32,346 bases of DNA from an uncultured Spirochaetales bacterium (lineage in GTDB: Bacteria > Spirochaetota > Spirochaetia > Sphaerochaetales > Sphaerochaetaceae), in contig CASDRY010000135.1 of assembly GCA_949283235.1 (NCBI GenBank), positions 1 to 32,346 on the forward strand. Reading direction: 5' to 3'. Below, one piece after another: positions 1 to 6,708 of this stretch. The notes beneath the pieces are model-generated. The model was not told the DNA's origin and ran no database searches. It worked only from the letters and a program-made list of their open reading frames with translations. How positions within the stretch are numbered: position 1 is the first letter of the stretch; each line of letters begins with the position of its first letter. The position numbers and the translations under genes were made by a program.

Positions 1-669
1 AAGGGGAAAAGAAGGAAGATGGAAAAGTGCTTTCAGCTCATCCCTGAATATATCCCATGCTGAGGTGTATCCACAGTCTTCCACAGCAGCTTTTACGTTA
101 TCAGGAAGGTTCATGCCAGATACCATCATTACTGTTGCTCCTCCCATTGAAATACCATGCAGGATTATCTCAACTTTTTCATCTCTCTGGCTGATCCAAT
201 CAATCCAGCGCATGATATCGTCTTTATCAAGCCAGCCCATGCCGACCCATTTTCCTTCGCTCTCTCCATGTGCTCTATTATCTGGAAAAAGTGTATTGAA
301 GCCCCAGAATGAATAGACTGCAGCGAGATGCCTCATCTGCGTTCTGTTCCCCATGTAGCCATGTATCAAGATGGCATAGCGATGGCTCTCAGCACTATGA
401 AATTCCCCTGCTAGTTTCAGTCCATCTTCTGATTGAATTGTTATACTCTTGCTAGGACTTCTTTCCAGAAATTCATCTGTGAAGGTATCGAAATTCTCTA
501 CATTCTTCTTTATGATCGCTTTTCTTCCTGTTTCCGTTTTCTTTTCTTCTTCAGGCAGAAGTACTGAATTGAATTGATCCTTCCTTGCAATTGCAAAATG
601 AACGAAATACGTCCCAACTGATACAGTAAGCAGTATAAGAATGATGAGTATTATAAGTACTATTCCCAT
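1..669 (-). CDS. Membrane-anchored alpha/beta hydrolase (3' part outside window)
   Basis: This gene starts at ATG 669 and is still open at position 1, giving 223 codons. Residues 1-23 are one hydrophobic segment (LIILIILILLTVSVGTYFV), probably an uncleaved N-terminal anchor that places the enzyme outside the cytoplasmic membrane. A hydrolase core follows. HGYMG at about 103-107 is the oxyanion-hole strand, and GISMGG at 172-177 is the nucleophile elbow with Ser174. The catalytic Asp and His should lie beyond the window edge. The architecture resembles the YqkD-like group of anchored esterases or peptidases; the substrate cannot be told. The gene diverges from the MBL-fold gene across 51 bp. 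A GATAAT hexamer sits 6 nt before the ATG and no Shine-Dalgarno is well placed, so the mRNA may be leaderless. The fold is secure and the substrate unknown. Confidence 0.85.
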   Translation of the reverse strand, partial: MGIVLIILIILILLTVSVGTYFVHFAIARKDQFNSVLLPEEEKKTETGRKAIIKKNVENFDTFTDEFLERSPSKSITIQSEDGLKLAGEFHSAESHRYAILIHGYMGNRTQMRHLAAVYSFWGFNTLFPDNRAHGESEGKWVGMGWLDKDDIMRWIDWISQRDEKVEIILHGISMGGATVMMVSGMNLPDNVKAAVEDCGYTSAWDIFRDELKALFHLPSFPL

Positions 670-675
670 ACAGTA

Positions 676-681
676 ATTATC
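676..681 (-). promoter_or_regulatory. Candidate -10 (GATAAT) for the alpha/beta hydrolase, leaderless spacing
   Basis: The reverse strand reads GATAAT, then 6 nt, then the ATG at 669. No good -35 is visible at 17-18 bp (best is TTTCTA). The match is 5 of 6 to TATAAT. Its position equals that of other putative leaderless starts in this window. Confidence 0.4.
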
Positions 682-708
682 TCTGTAATCAAAGAGCTTA
701 GAAAGAGG

Positions 709-714
709 TATAAT
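709..714 (+). promoter_or_regulatory. Candidate -10 (TATAAT) for the MBL-fold gene, leaderless spacing
   Basis: A perfect TATAAT ends 6 nt before the ATG at 721, so transcription would begin at or next to the start codon. An AAGAGG at 703-708 could act as a distant Shine-Dalgarno (12 nt away) if a promoter further upstream is used. No convincing -35 was found. Confidence 0.45.
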
Positions 715-720
715 CAGAAT

Positions 721-1350
721 ATGGCTTGTATCATTGAGACAATCAAGTGTGGTTTCGTTAATGCTTTCATTGTATCTGATGGAAGTTCCGCGATTCTTGT
801 GGATACAGGAATGGAAGAGCATAGGTATGAGGTTCTTAAAATAGCACGGGACAGAGGGGTAAGACTTCTAGTGTTGACTCATGGGCATATAGATCATGTG
901 CAGAATGCAAAGTATCTTTCAGATGAACTTGGCGTTCCTATTGCTATGAGCGAGAAAGACGTTCCTCTGATAAAAGATCCTCTTTCCCAGAAGATGGAGG
1001 CAAGGGACCTGATAGGGAAGAGAATCCTTCCAGATGGGAAGGCAAAGATTCCTGAATTTACTCCTTCTGTTCTTCTTAAGGATGGAGATACACTCTCTCC
1101 ATTTGGAATTAACGCAAAAGTAATTGCCCTTCCAGGACACACTGATGGTTCGATAGGAATAGATATTGAGGAAACTTCCTTAATAGTCGGAGATGCACTC
1201 ATGAATATGCTTCATCCTTCTCTTCCTCATATATACCACAATAAAGAGGAGATGCTAGAGAGCGCAAAGAAAATAACAGCACTAGGGGAAAGGACTGTCT
1301 ATTTCGGACATGGAAAGTGTTCTTCAAACAGGATATGGGTGAAAAATTAG
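721..1350 (+). CDS. Metallo-beta-lactamase-fold hydrolase (glyoxalase II-like)
   Basis: This is a 209-residue single-domain MBL-fold enzyme. The full set of metal ligands is present: H54-x-H56-x-D58-H59 (THGHIDH), H140 in PGHT, D158 in VGDA and H197 in FGHG. That predicts a binuclear zinc or iron hydrolase, usually a thioester or phosphodiester hydrolase. Length and motif spacing fit small cytosolic glyoxalase II-like proteins. There is no signal peptide. The natural substrate cannot be read from the sequence. It diverges from the anchored hydrolase and is followed by a tRNA gene after about 70 bp. The start at 721 is supported by the conserved N-terminal strand (IETIKCGFVNAFIV) and by a TATAAT 6 nt upstream. 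Confidence 0.9.
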   Translation: MACIIETIKCGFVNAFIVSDGSSAILVDTGMEEHRYEVLKIARDRGVRLLVLTHGHIDHVQNAKYLSDELGVPIAMSEKDVPLIKDPLSQKMEARDLIGKRILPDGKAKIPEFTPSVLLKDGDTLSPFGINAKVIALPGHTDGSIGIDIEETSLIVGDALMNMLHPSLPHIYHNKEEMLESAKKITALGERTVYFGHGKCSSNRIWVKN

Positions 1351-1420
1351 GAAGTTGTTGTAAAACCACTTGCATCAGAGTTAATAATCTGATAGATTCT
1401 CGTTGTTGCGAAAGCACGAT

Positions 1421-1493
1421 GGCGAGATAGCTCAGTTGGTAGAGCAAGCGGCTCATATCCGCTCGGTCAGGGGTCCGAGTCCCTTTCTCGCTA
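1421..1493 (+). tRNA. tRNA with CAU anticodon, probably elongator tRNA-Met
   Basis: A full cloverleaf folds by eye. The acceptor GGCGAGA pairs with TCTCGCT (G1:U72 wobble). The D arm is GCTC/GAGC. The anticodon stem AGCGG/CCGCT encloses loop CTCATAT, with anticodon CAT at 1454-1456. The variable loop has five bases, the T arm is AGGGG/CCCTT, and the discriminator is A1493. CCA is not encoded. The anticodon stem lacks the three G:C pairs of initiator tRNA, so elongator Met is favoured. tRNA-Ile with a lysidine-modified CAU cannot be excluded. The T loop reads TCCGAGT, with C instead of the nearly invariant T at position 55. Confidence 0.93.
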
Positions 1494-1496
1494 AAG

Positions 1497-1529
1497 TCCC
1501 GAGGAATTCTCTTCGGGATTATTTTTTTT
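1497..1529 (+). terminator. Rho-independent terminator of the tRNA gene
   Basis: An 8-bp stem TCCCGAGG/CTTCGGGA (one G:T) encloses loop AATTCT. It is followed at once by TTATTTTTTTT. It starts four bases after the tRNA discriminator. Confidence 0.88.
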
Positions 1530-1828
1530 CATCAACTAAATAGAAAATTTCATATAACCAATATTCATAATTGGGTAAAAGCATATCATGATGAATGGTT
1601 CTGCTATGATACATAAAGGATTTAGTAATAAATTAATTATGAAAATTACAATATAAATTTATAAACGATATATTTTGCAATTAAGTATATATGAACAAAG
1701 TATGGTTTTCTATTAAAACAATTCATAAACATATAATAATTATATTTAAATTATAATTTTTAAATTAAATTGCATATGGTATATCAACAACTATAGCATC
1801 ACTCTTCTAATTGTTTTAAAATAGGAAT
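1530..1828. other. AT-rich non-coding gap
   Basis: About 300 bp with very high A+T, many short TAAATTA/TATAATT palindromes and no plausible reading frame. It is the most AT-rich stretch of the window and separates a tRNA terminator from a gene of unusual family. I looked for a repeat of the tRNA 3' end, as expected for an attachment site, and saw none. TAAAAT at 1817-1822 may serve as a -10 for the next gene. Confidence 0.6.
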
Positions 1829-2599
1829 ATGACAAAGAAAGAGTTCATTATTGCAATAGGTGGAGAGAAGTATGCAGAAGCTGTTCTTAGCTATCCTGTA
1901 AAGCAATGTGAGCTGGATTTGTTTTATTCTTCCTATGATTCTTTTGTTAGCTTGAGAAAATCAAAGGACGATCCAGGCCTCTATTTCCTTTCGTCTTTCA
2001 TTCAGCTTGCTTATGAAGCGCTGTCGGATAAGGTTCCATTAGATATTCAGCTTGATACCTTCTCTGATATCACTACATGGGAGAGGTGGTATCAGAGACA
2101 CACTGGCAAGATAGGGCTTGATCGTATCAATTGGCTTAGAAATCATATTGAAGGGAAACTATTCAGATTAGGTGAGTTGCAATTTGAAAGAATAGATAAT
2201 ATTCCAAATTGGGCTTCTAATTTGAAATTTCCAATTCTATTTGTTCATATTCCGGAAGGGGCTGTTCTTCGAAAAACTGAAGAATCTATTCAGAAAGCTC
2301 TTGGGTTCTTCTCGTTTGATGAATGCACTTTCATAACTCATTCCTGGTTATTGTCTCCTGAGATTGAAGGAATGCTATCCCCGGAATCTTCTATCAGATA
2401 TTTCGCATCATTGTTTACTCTTCTAGGTACCGATGATGATAGACAGGCTGAGGAGAGGCTATTCGGGGAAATCTCTGATGATATTGATAAATATGTTGCG
2501 AAGACCTCTCTTGCAGGAAAAGCTAAAGAGCTTCTTCTATCAGGAAAAAGAATCCGCTCGGGATATGGATACCTTGAGCGGAATCGAATTAAGCAATAG
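1829..2599 (+). CDS. Acyltransferase-like protein, NAT_N plus GNAT_C domains
   Basis: The 256-residue protein matches, from memory, the two-domain family annotated as 'acyltransferase domain-containing protein'. It has an N-terminal helical NAT_N part (about residues 1-115) and a C-terminal GNAT-like part (about 116-250). The recognisable stretch is HIPEGAVLRKTEESIQKALG, followed by a Phe pair and then THSWLLSPEIEGMLSPES. These proteins are thought to be acyltransferases, but the substrates are not known to me. Upstream, TAAAAT lies 6 nt before the ATG with a weak AGGA inside the spacer. The gene converges on the FAH gene and overlaps its end by 11 bp. Base composition looks AT-richer than in neighbouring genes, which with the AT-rich gap before it hints at acquisition. 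Confidence 0.7.
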   Translation: MTKKEFIIAIGGEKYAEAVLSYPVKQCELDLFYSSYDSFVSLRKSKDDPGLYFLSSFIQLAYEALSDKVPLDIQLDTFSDITTWERWYQRHTGKIGLDRINWLRNHIEGKLFRLGELQFERIDNIPNWASNLKFPILFVHIPEGAVLRKTEESIQKALGFFSFDECTFITHSWLLSPEIEGMLSPESSIRYFASLFTLLGTDDDRQAEERLFGEISDDIDKYVAKTSLAGKAKELLLSGKRIRSGYGYLERNRIKQ

Positions 2600-3344
2600 T
2601 ATTTCTGAGCACGCCAAGACCTTCGATTTCAATCTCAACGATATCACCTTTGTTCATTCCTGAAATTCCACCTGGCGTTCCTGTGGAGATAATGTCACCA
2701 GGCAGCAATGTCATTACGGAAGATAGATACGAGACAAGGAAGGGAATCTTGAAGATAAGATTAGATGTATTTGACATCTGTTTTGTCTCCCCATTTACTC
2801 TGCTTGCAATCATAAGGGAGGATGGATCGACTTCATCTGAGATATATGGGCCAAGTGGCATGAAAGTATCAAAGCCCTTTGCAATAGTCCACTGTCCATT
2901 CTTTGGCTGAAGATCTCTTGCGGTCACATCATTGGCAATCGTGTAGCCAAGAATATAATCCGCCGCATCTTCCTCTTTGACATTCTTCGCTTTCTTTCCT
3001 ATTACGACAGCAAGCTCCGCTTCATAATCGAGGCGATGGCAGATAGGGGGATAGATGATGTTCTCACTATGAGCTGCAGCTGAAGTTGAAGGTTTTAGAA
3101 AAACAACTGGTGTTTCAGGAATAGGAAGTCCAAACTCTTCAGCATGGTCCCTGTAATTGAGGCCAATGCAAACTGCCTTTGAAAATGGTACAGGAGGTAG
3201 CAGTTTAATATCATTATACCCATACTCCTCTCCTGTAAATGAAAGAGGCTTCTGAAAAGGTTCGCCCTTTATTGCTCTGACGGAATTTCCTTCAAGTATT
3301 CCATAGAGTTTTCTGCCATCTGCTTCAAACCTGATATATTTCAT
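2589..3344 (-). CDS. Fumarylacetoacetate hydrolase (FAH) family protein
   Basis: This is a 251-residue protein of the FAH/HHED superfamily, which cleaves or decarboxylates 2-oxo acids using a divalent metal. Visible family signatures are CIGLNYRDHAEEFG at 59-72, VVFLKPSTS at 80-88, metal ligands E108 and E110 in DYEAELAVVIG, D139 in ANDVTARDLQ, and the C-terminal LLPGDIISTGTPGGI. Size and layout fit the bacterial FAHD1-like branch (acylpyruvate hydrolase or oxaloacetate decarboxylase); which one cannot be told here. The ATG at 3344 directly follows the stop of the upstream GNAT gene. An AAGGAGG about 5 nt before it lies inside that gene, so the two are translated from one message. Confidence 0.9.
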   Translation of the reverse strand: MKYIRFEADGRKLYGILEGNSVRAIKGEPFQKPLSFTGEEYGYNDIKLLPPVPFSKAVCIGLNYRDHAEEFGLPIPETPVVFLKPSTSAAAHSENIIYPPICHRLDYEAELAVVIGKKAKNVKEEDAADYILGYTIANDVTARDLQPKNGQWTIAKGFDTFMPLGPYISDEVDPSSLMIASRVNGETKQMSNTSNLIFKIPFLVSYLSSVMTLLPGDIISTGTPGGISGMNKGDIVEIEIEGLGVLRNTIA

Positions 3345-4130
3345 TTATTCCTCCTTGAGATATAACCAGCTCCCGATATCCTTAAAGCCAAGCGAGCGAT
3401 ATATCCTTCCCGCGTTCTCATCGGTATACCAGAGAGATATCCTCTTCATTCTGTTCTCATTGAGCGCTATGTCAACAAGCTCCGAGACAACGGAGGCCGC
3501 ATATCCCTTGCCTCTGTATCCTGGGGCAGTTGCGACTCCTGATATCATGGCATTGCTTCTCTCTGGATTGCTTATATATGCCCCTGATAGTGCCTCATTG
3601 TTCTCAAAAAGAGCAACAGCAGAAAAAGGAAAAGGTTTTGAGATGAATTGATTAGCGTTGATCTCATCATCTGCTTCGGAAAAACCTTCCATCATCTCCG
3701 GCACCTTCCTGTAAAGCTGGAAAAGGGAGATGAAATCTGGTTCTGTTCTGAGAACTTTCAATCTGTTGTCCCGTTCCTTCTTGATGAAATCATCAGGAGT
3801 GATAGTCATCATATTCCTTAATTCTAAGCTGTATCCTGAAAGGTATGGAATAAGCGGAAGCATTGTATCCTCAGGTCCCATTATGATTTTCTTCCTGCTT
3901 TTTGATATGAACATTCTATCTTCAATAGAACAAGTCCAATCCGATTCGGATGCAAGAATCAAAGAGTAGGGGAACAAAAGGATATGAAGCTTTCCTGAAC
4001 TATATACTTCAATGTTCTCGTTGTTCTCATAATCTTTAAGATCATTGATGAAGAAAAGGAATCTGTCCCCATATTTCCTGAGGGAATCCGAGAGTTTCCT
4101 CATGTCTTCTCTATCAAGCTTCCTGAACAC
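3345..4130 (-). CDS. GNAT family N-acetyltransferase
   Basis: The C-terminal half is a GNAT fold of the FR47-like type. SAVALFENNEALSGAYIS is the central strand pair. GVATAPGYRGKGYAASVV carries the acetyl-CoA pyrophosphate loop (R-G-K-G-Y-A), and YRSLGFKDIG is the terminal motif. The N-terminal ~150 residues are not recognised and may form a second, degenerate GNAT-like lobe. I place the start at GTG 4130 (261 residues, beginning MFRKLDREDMRKLSD). A TGCTACACT extended -10 lies exactly 6 nt upstream, with TTGTTA 17 bp further. ATG 4103 is the alternative. The open frame runs on to 4451 but that part overlaps metG and has no domain character. It is the first gene of a pair with the FAH gene; the substrate is unknown. 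Confidence 0.8.
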   Translation of the reverse strand: MFRKLDREDMRKLSDSLRKYGDRFLFFINDLKDYENNENIEVYSSGKLHILLFPYSLILASESDWTCSIEDRMFISKSRKKIIMGPEDTMLPLIPYLSGYSLELRNMMTITPDDFIKKERDNRLKVLRTEPDFISLFQLYRKVPEMMEGFSEADDEINANQFISKPFPFSAVALFENNEALSGAYISNPERSNAMISGVATAPGYRGKGYAASVVSELVDIALNENRMKRISLWYTDENAGRIYRSLGFKDIGSWLYLKEE

Positions 4131-4136
4131 AGGGCA

Positions 4137-4165
4137 AGTGTAGCAGATAAGTATGAATATAACAA
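4137..4165 (-). promoter_or_regulatory. Promoter for the GNAT-FAH pair
   Basis: On the reverse strand TTGTTA (-35), 17 bp, then TACACT preceded by TGC (extended -10), then 6 nt and the GTG at 4130. The spacing predicts a leaderless transcript. Confidence 0.55.
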
Positions 4166-4184
4166 ATAAACAACCGGGGTATGG

Positions 4185-4213
4185 TTGCTGATAATCCTCT
4201 CTCTGGATATACT
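4185..4213 (+). promoter_or_regulatory. Promoter for metG
   Basis: TTGCTG (4185-4190), 17 bp, TATACT (4208-4213), then 7 nt to the metG ATG at 4221. There is no Shine-Dalgarno between them, so the mRNA is predicted to be leaderless. It runs back to back with the promoter of the divergent GNAT gene. Confidence 0.6.
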
Positions 4214-4220
4214 CGTAAAT

Positions 4221-6446
4221 ATGAAAAAGAGATTGATCACTTCGGCATTGCCATATGTAAATAACATTCCGCATCTCGGAAATCTCATGCAGGTGCTTTC
4301 TGCTGATGTCTTCGCGCGTTTCTGTCGTTCCCGCGGTTATGAGACTATGTATATCTGCGGAACAGATGAATACGGAACAGCAAGTGAGACAAGGGCTCTG
4401 CAGGAGGGAGTGACACCAAGAGAGCTCTGTGACCATTATCATGAGATTCATAAGAAGATCTATGAGTGGTTCAATATCTCATTTGATTATTTTGGACGTA
4501 CAAGCACTCCGCTTCAGACAGAGATAGTCCAGCACATCTTTGAGATGTGTGACAAGAATGGTTACATCACAGAGAAGGAGACAGAGCAGCTTTATTGTCC
4601 TGATTGTCAGCGCTTCCTTGCAGATCGTTTTGTATCTGGAACTTGTCCTCACTGTGGCTATGATGGAGCAAGAGGTGACCAGTGTGAGAAGTGCGGAACT
4701 CTTCTAGATCCAACTGAATTGATTGAGCCTAAATGCTCTGTATGCGGTGCTACACCTGTTCTCAAGAAGACAAAGAATCTTTATATCAACCTGCCAAAGA
4801 TTCTTCCGATTTTTAAAGAGTGGATGGATAAAGCTTCTGTTGAGGGCTTCTGGGCAAAGAATGCTGTGCAGATTACCTCTTCCTGGCTTCGTGATGGTCT
4901 TCAGGAGAGATGCATTACCCGTGATCTGAAATGGGGTATTCCTGTAAACAAGCCAGGATACGAGGACAAGGTCTTCTATGTTTGGTTCGATGCTCCTATT
5001 GGATACATCTCGATAACAGCTAACAAGACTAAAGACTGGGAGTACTGGTGGAGAGATCCAGAGAATACAGAGCTTTTCCAGTTCATTGGAAAGGATAATA
5101 TCCCATTCCATACTGTAGTTTTCCCATGCTCGCTTCTTGCTACAGGGGAGAAGTGGACGATGCTCTATCATATGTCATCGACAGAGTACCTTAACTATGA
5201 AGGCGGCAAGTTCTCTAAGAGCAAGGGAATCGGAATCTTTGGAAATGATGTAGAGGAGACAGGCATTCCTGCAGATGTCTGGAGATTCTACATGTTCTAT
5301 AACAGACCTGAGAAATCAGACTTTACATTCACCTGGGCTGATTTCCAGGAAAAGGTAAATAAGGAGCTTATCGGAAATCTTTCCAACCTTGTTAACAGAA
5401 CGCTCACATTCGTTAATAGATTCTATGATGGAAAGCTAGGAGATGGAGAAATCGATGAAGCCATCGTCGCTGCAGCAAGGGAGAAGGAGAAGGCAATCAC
5501 TGAAGCTCTTGAGAGATCCGATGAAAGAGATGCGATCCATCTTATCTTTGAGCTCTCTGATATAGGAAACAAAGCCTTCCAGGATGGAGAGCCATGGAAA
5601 GCGAGGAAGGAAAACCCTAAAGCTGCTGCCAAGCTTCTGAGAACTCTTCTTTATCTCATCAGGGATCTTGCCGTTATGATTACTCCTTATATGCCATCGA
5701 CTGGTGAGAAGATCCTTTCATTCATTGGAAAAGAAGGTTCCACCTGGTCTTCTGTCGGTGTATTTGAAGGTGGAATAGATGTAATCACATCAGAGCTTCT
5801 TTTCCAGAAGCTTGAGGATGATCGCATCGCGGAGCTCAGAGAACGCTACTCTGGTTCTCAGAAGGAAAGACAGGAAAGGGAGAATGCAGATTCTCCAAAG
5901 GAAGGAAATAAAGTGGAAGAAAAGAATATGGAAGAGGAGAGTATCCTCGATCAGTTCGCTCGCAAAGTTATTCTCAAGGTTTCAAAGATCGTTAAGGTTG
6001 AGAAACACCCTGGTGGTGATAAACTCTATATCCTTACCCTTGACTGCGGTGAGGAGGAGCCTAGGGTTATTGTTTCCTCCATCGTTCCATTCTATAAGGA
6101 AGAGGAGCTTCTGGGTCATAACATTGTGCTTGTATCGAATCTCAAGCCGGCTAATTTCCGTGGAGTGAAGAGCCGTGGAATGCTTCTTGCTGCTTCAGAT
6201 CCAACTGCAGAGGATCCTCATTCAACATGTGAAGTCATCTTCTGTGATGATATCGAGCCAGGTACAGTTCTGAAGGCTGAGGATGAGAAAGATGTCGAGA
6301 AGGTTACTACATATATCAAGCCTGACCATTTCTTTGCAATCCCTCTCAAGACAGTTGATGGCTATGTTACGGTTGAAGGAAAGAAAATCGGATACGATGG
6401 AAAGTTCCTTCGCGTATCTAAATATGTAAATGGAAATGTAGGTTAA
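4221..6446 (+). CDS. metG: Methionyl-tRNA synthetase with C-terminal tRNA-binding domain
   Basis: This 741-residue class I synthetase charges tRNA-Met. The HIGH signature appears as HLGN at 18-21 and KMSKS as KFSKS near residue 330. Between about 125 and 170 the connective peptide has four Cys pairs (CPDC, CPHC, CEKC, CSVC), as in zinc-knuckle MetRS forms. After the anticodon-binding helices, a charged linker (about 545-600, rich in E, K and R) leads to an EMAPII/Trbp111-like OB domain at about 605-741 (KVSKIVKVEKHPGGDKLYIL, then GVKSRGMLLAAS), which binds tRNA and often mediates dimerisation. I chose ATG 4221 because MKKRLITSALPYVNNIPHLGN is the family N-terminus; the open frame extends upstream only through a TTG at 4185 that lies in the promoter. 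Confidence 0.97.
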   Translation: MKKRLITSALPYVNNIPHLGNLMQVLSADVFARFCRSRGYETMYICGTDEYGTASETRALQEGVTPRELCDHYHEIHKKIYEWFNISFDYFGRTSTPLQTEIVQHIFEMCDKNGYITEKETEQLYCPDCQRFLADRFVSGTCPHCGYDGARGDQCEKCGTLLDPTELIEPKCSVCGATPVLKKTKNLYINLPKILPIFKEWMDKASVEGFWAKNAVQITSSWLRDGLQERCITRDLKWGIPVNKPGYEDKVFYVWFDAPIGYISITANKTKDWEYWWRDPENTELFQFIGKDNIPFHTVVFPCSLLATGEKWTMLYHMSSTEYLNYEGGKFSKSKGIGIFGNDVEETGIPADVWRFYMFYNRPEKSDFTFTWADFQEKVNKELIGNLSNLVNRTLTFVNRFYDGKLGDGEIDEAIVAAAREKEKAITEALERSDERDAIHLIFELSDIGNKAFQDGEPWKARKENPKAAAKLLRTLLYLIRDLAVMITPYMPSTGEKILSFIGKEGSTWSSVGVFEGGIDVITSELLFQKLEDDRIAELRERYSGSQKERQERENADSPKEGNKVEEKNMEEESILDQFARKVILKVSKIVKVEKHPGGDKLYILTLDCGEEEPRVIVSSIVPFYKEEELLGHNIVLVSNLKPANFRGVKSRGMLLAASDPTAEDPHSTCEVIFCDDIEPGTVLKAEDEKDVEKVTTYIKPDHFFAIPLKTVDGYVTVEGKKIGYDGKFLRVSKYVNGNVG

Positions 6447-6456
6447 GGAGGGAAGT

Positions 6457-6708
6457 ATGGCACTGGATCTTGAGTCAATCCACATTAGACTGCAGAAGGC
6501 ACAGGGACAGATTGGAGCTGTAGACAGGATGATTGCTTCAGGCGATAGTGCTGAACGCATCCTCGTGCAGATAAATGCGGCAAAAGCTGCGCTTCACAAA
6601 GTCGCGCTTCTTGTTTCAGAGGATGCTATTTCTTCGATGCTTGGGAAGAGCGAGAAGAAGCAGGAGGATGCGAAAATCATCCTTGAACGCTTCTCATCTC
6701 TTCTCTGA
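6457..6708 (+). CDS. CsoR/FrmR-fold small regulator lacking the metal ligands
   Basis: The 83-residue all-helical protein has the DUF156 pattern of copper-, nickel- or formaldehyde-sensing repressors: RLQKAQGQIGAVDRMI in helix 1 and ILVQINAAKAALHKVALLV in helix 2. The CsoR copper ligands (Cys-x24-His-x3-Cys spacing in the M. tuberculosis protein) fall on A32, A57 and M61, so none is kept and the protein has no Cys at all. It cannot sense Cu(I) in the known way. The fold may still bind DNA or another signal. A strong TAAGGAGG begins at metG's stop, 10 bp before this ATG, so it is co-transcribed with metG. Its end overlaps the end of convergent murD by 15 bp. Confidence 0.8.
   Translation: MALDLESIHIRLQKAQGQIGAVDRMIASGDSAERILVQINAAKAALHKVALLVSEDAISSMLGKSEKKQEDAKIILERFSSLL

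Noticed and set aside
1421..1493. Initiator tRNA-Met
   Set aside because: The anticodon stem lacks the three G:C pairs, and 1:72 is a G:U pair rather than the C:A-type mismatch.
4131..4451. Upstream extension of the GNAT gene to 4451
   Set aside because: The extra residues look random and lie across metG's start and promoter. GTG 4130 has a clean promoter.
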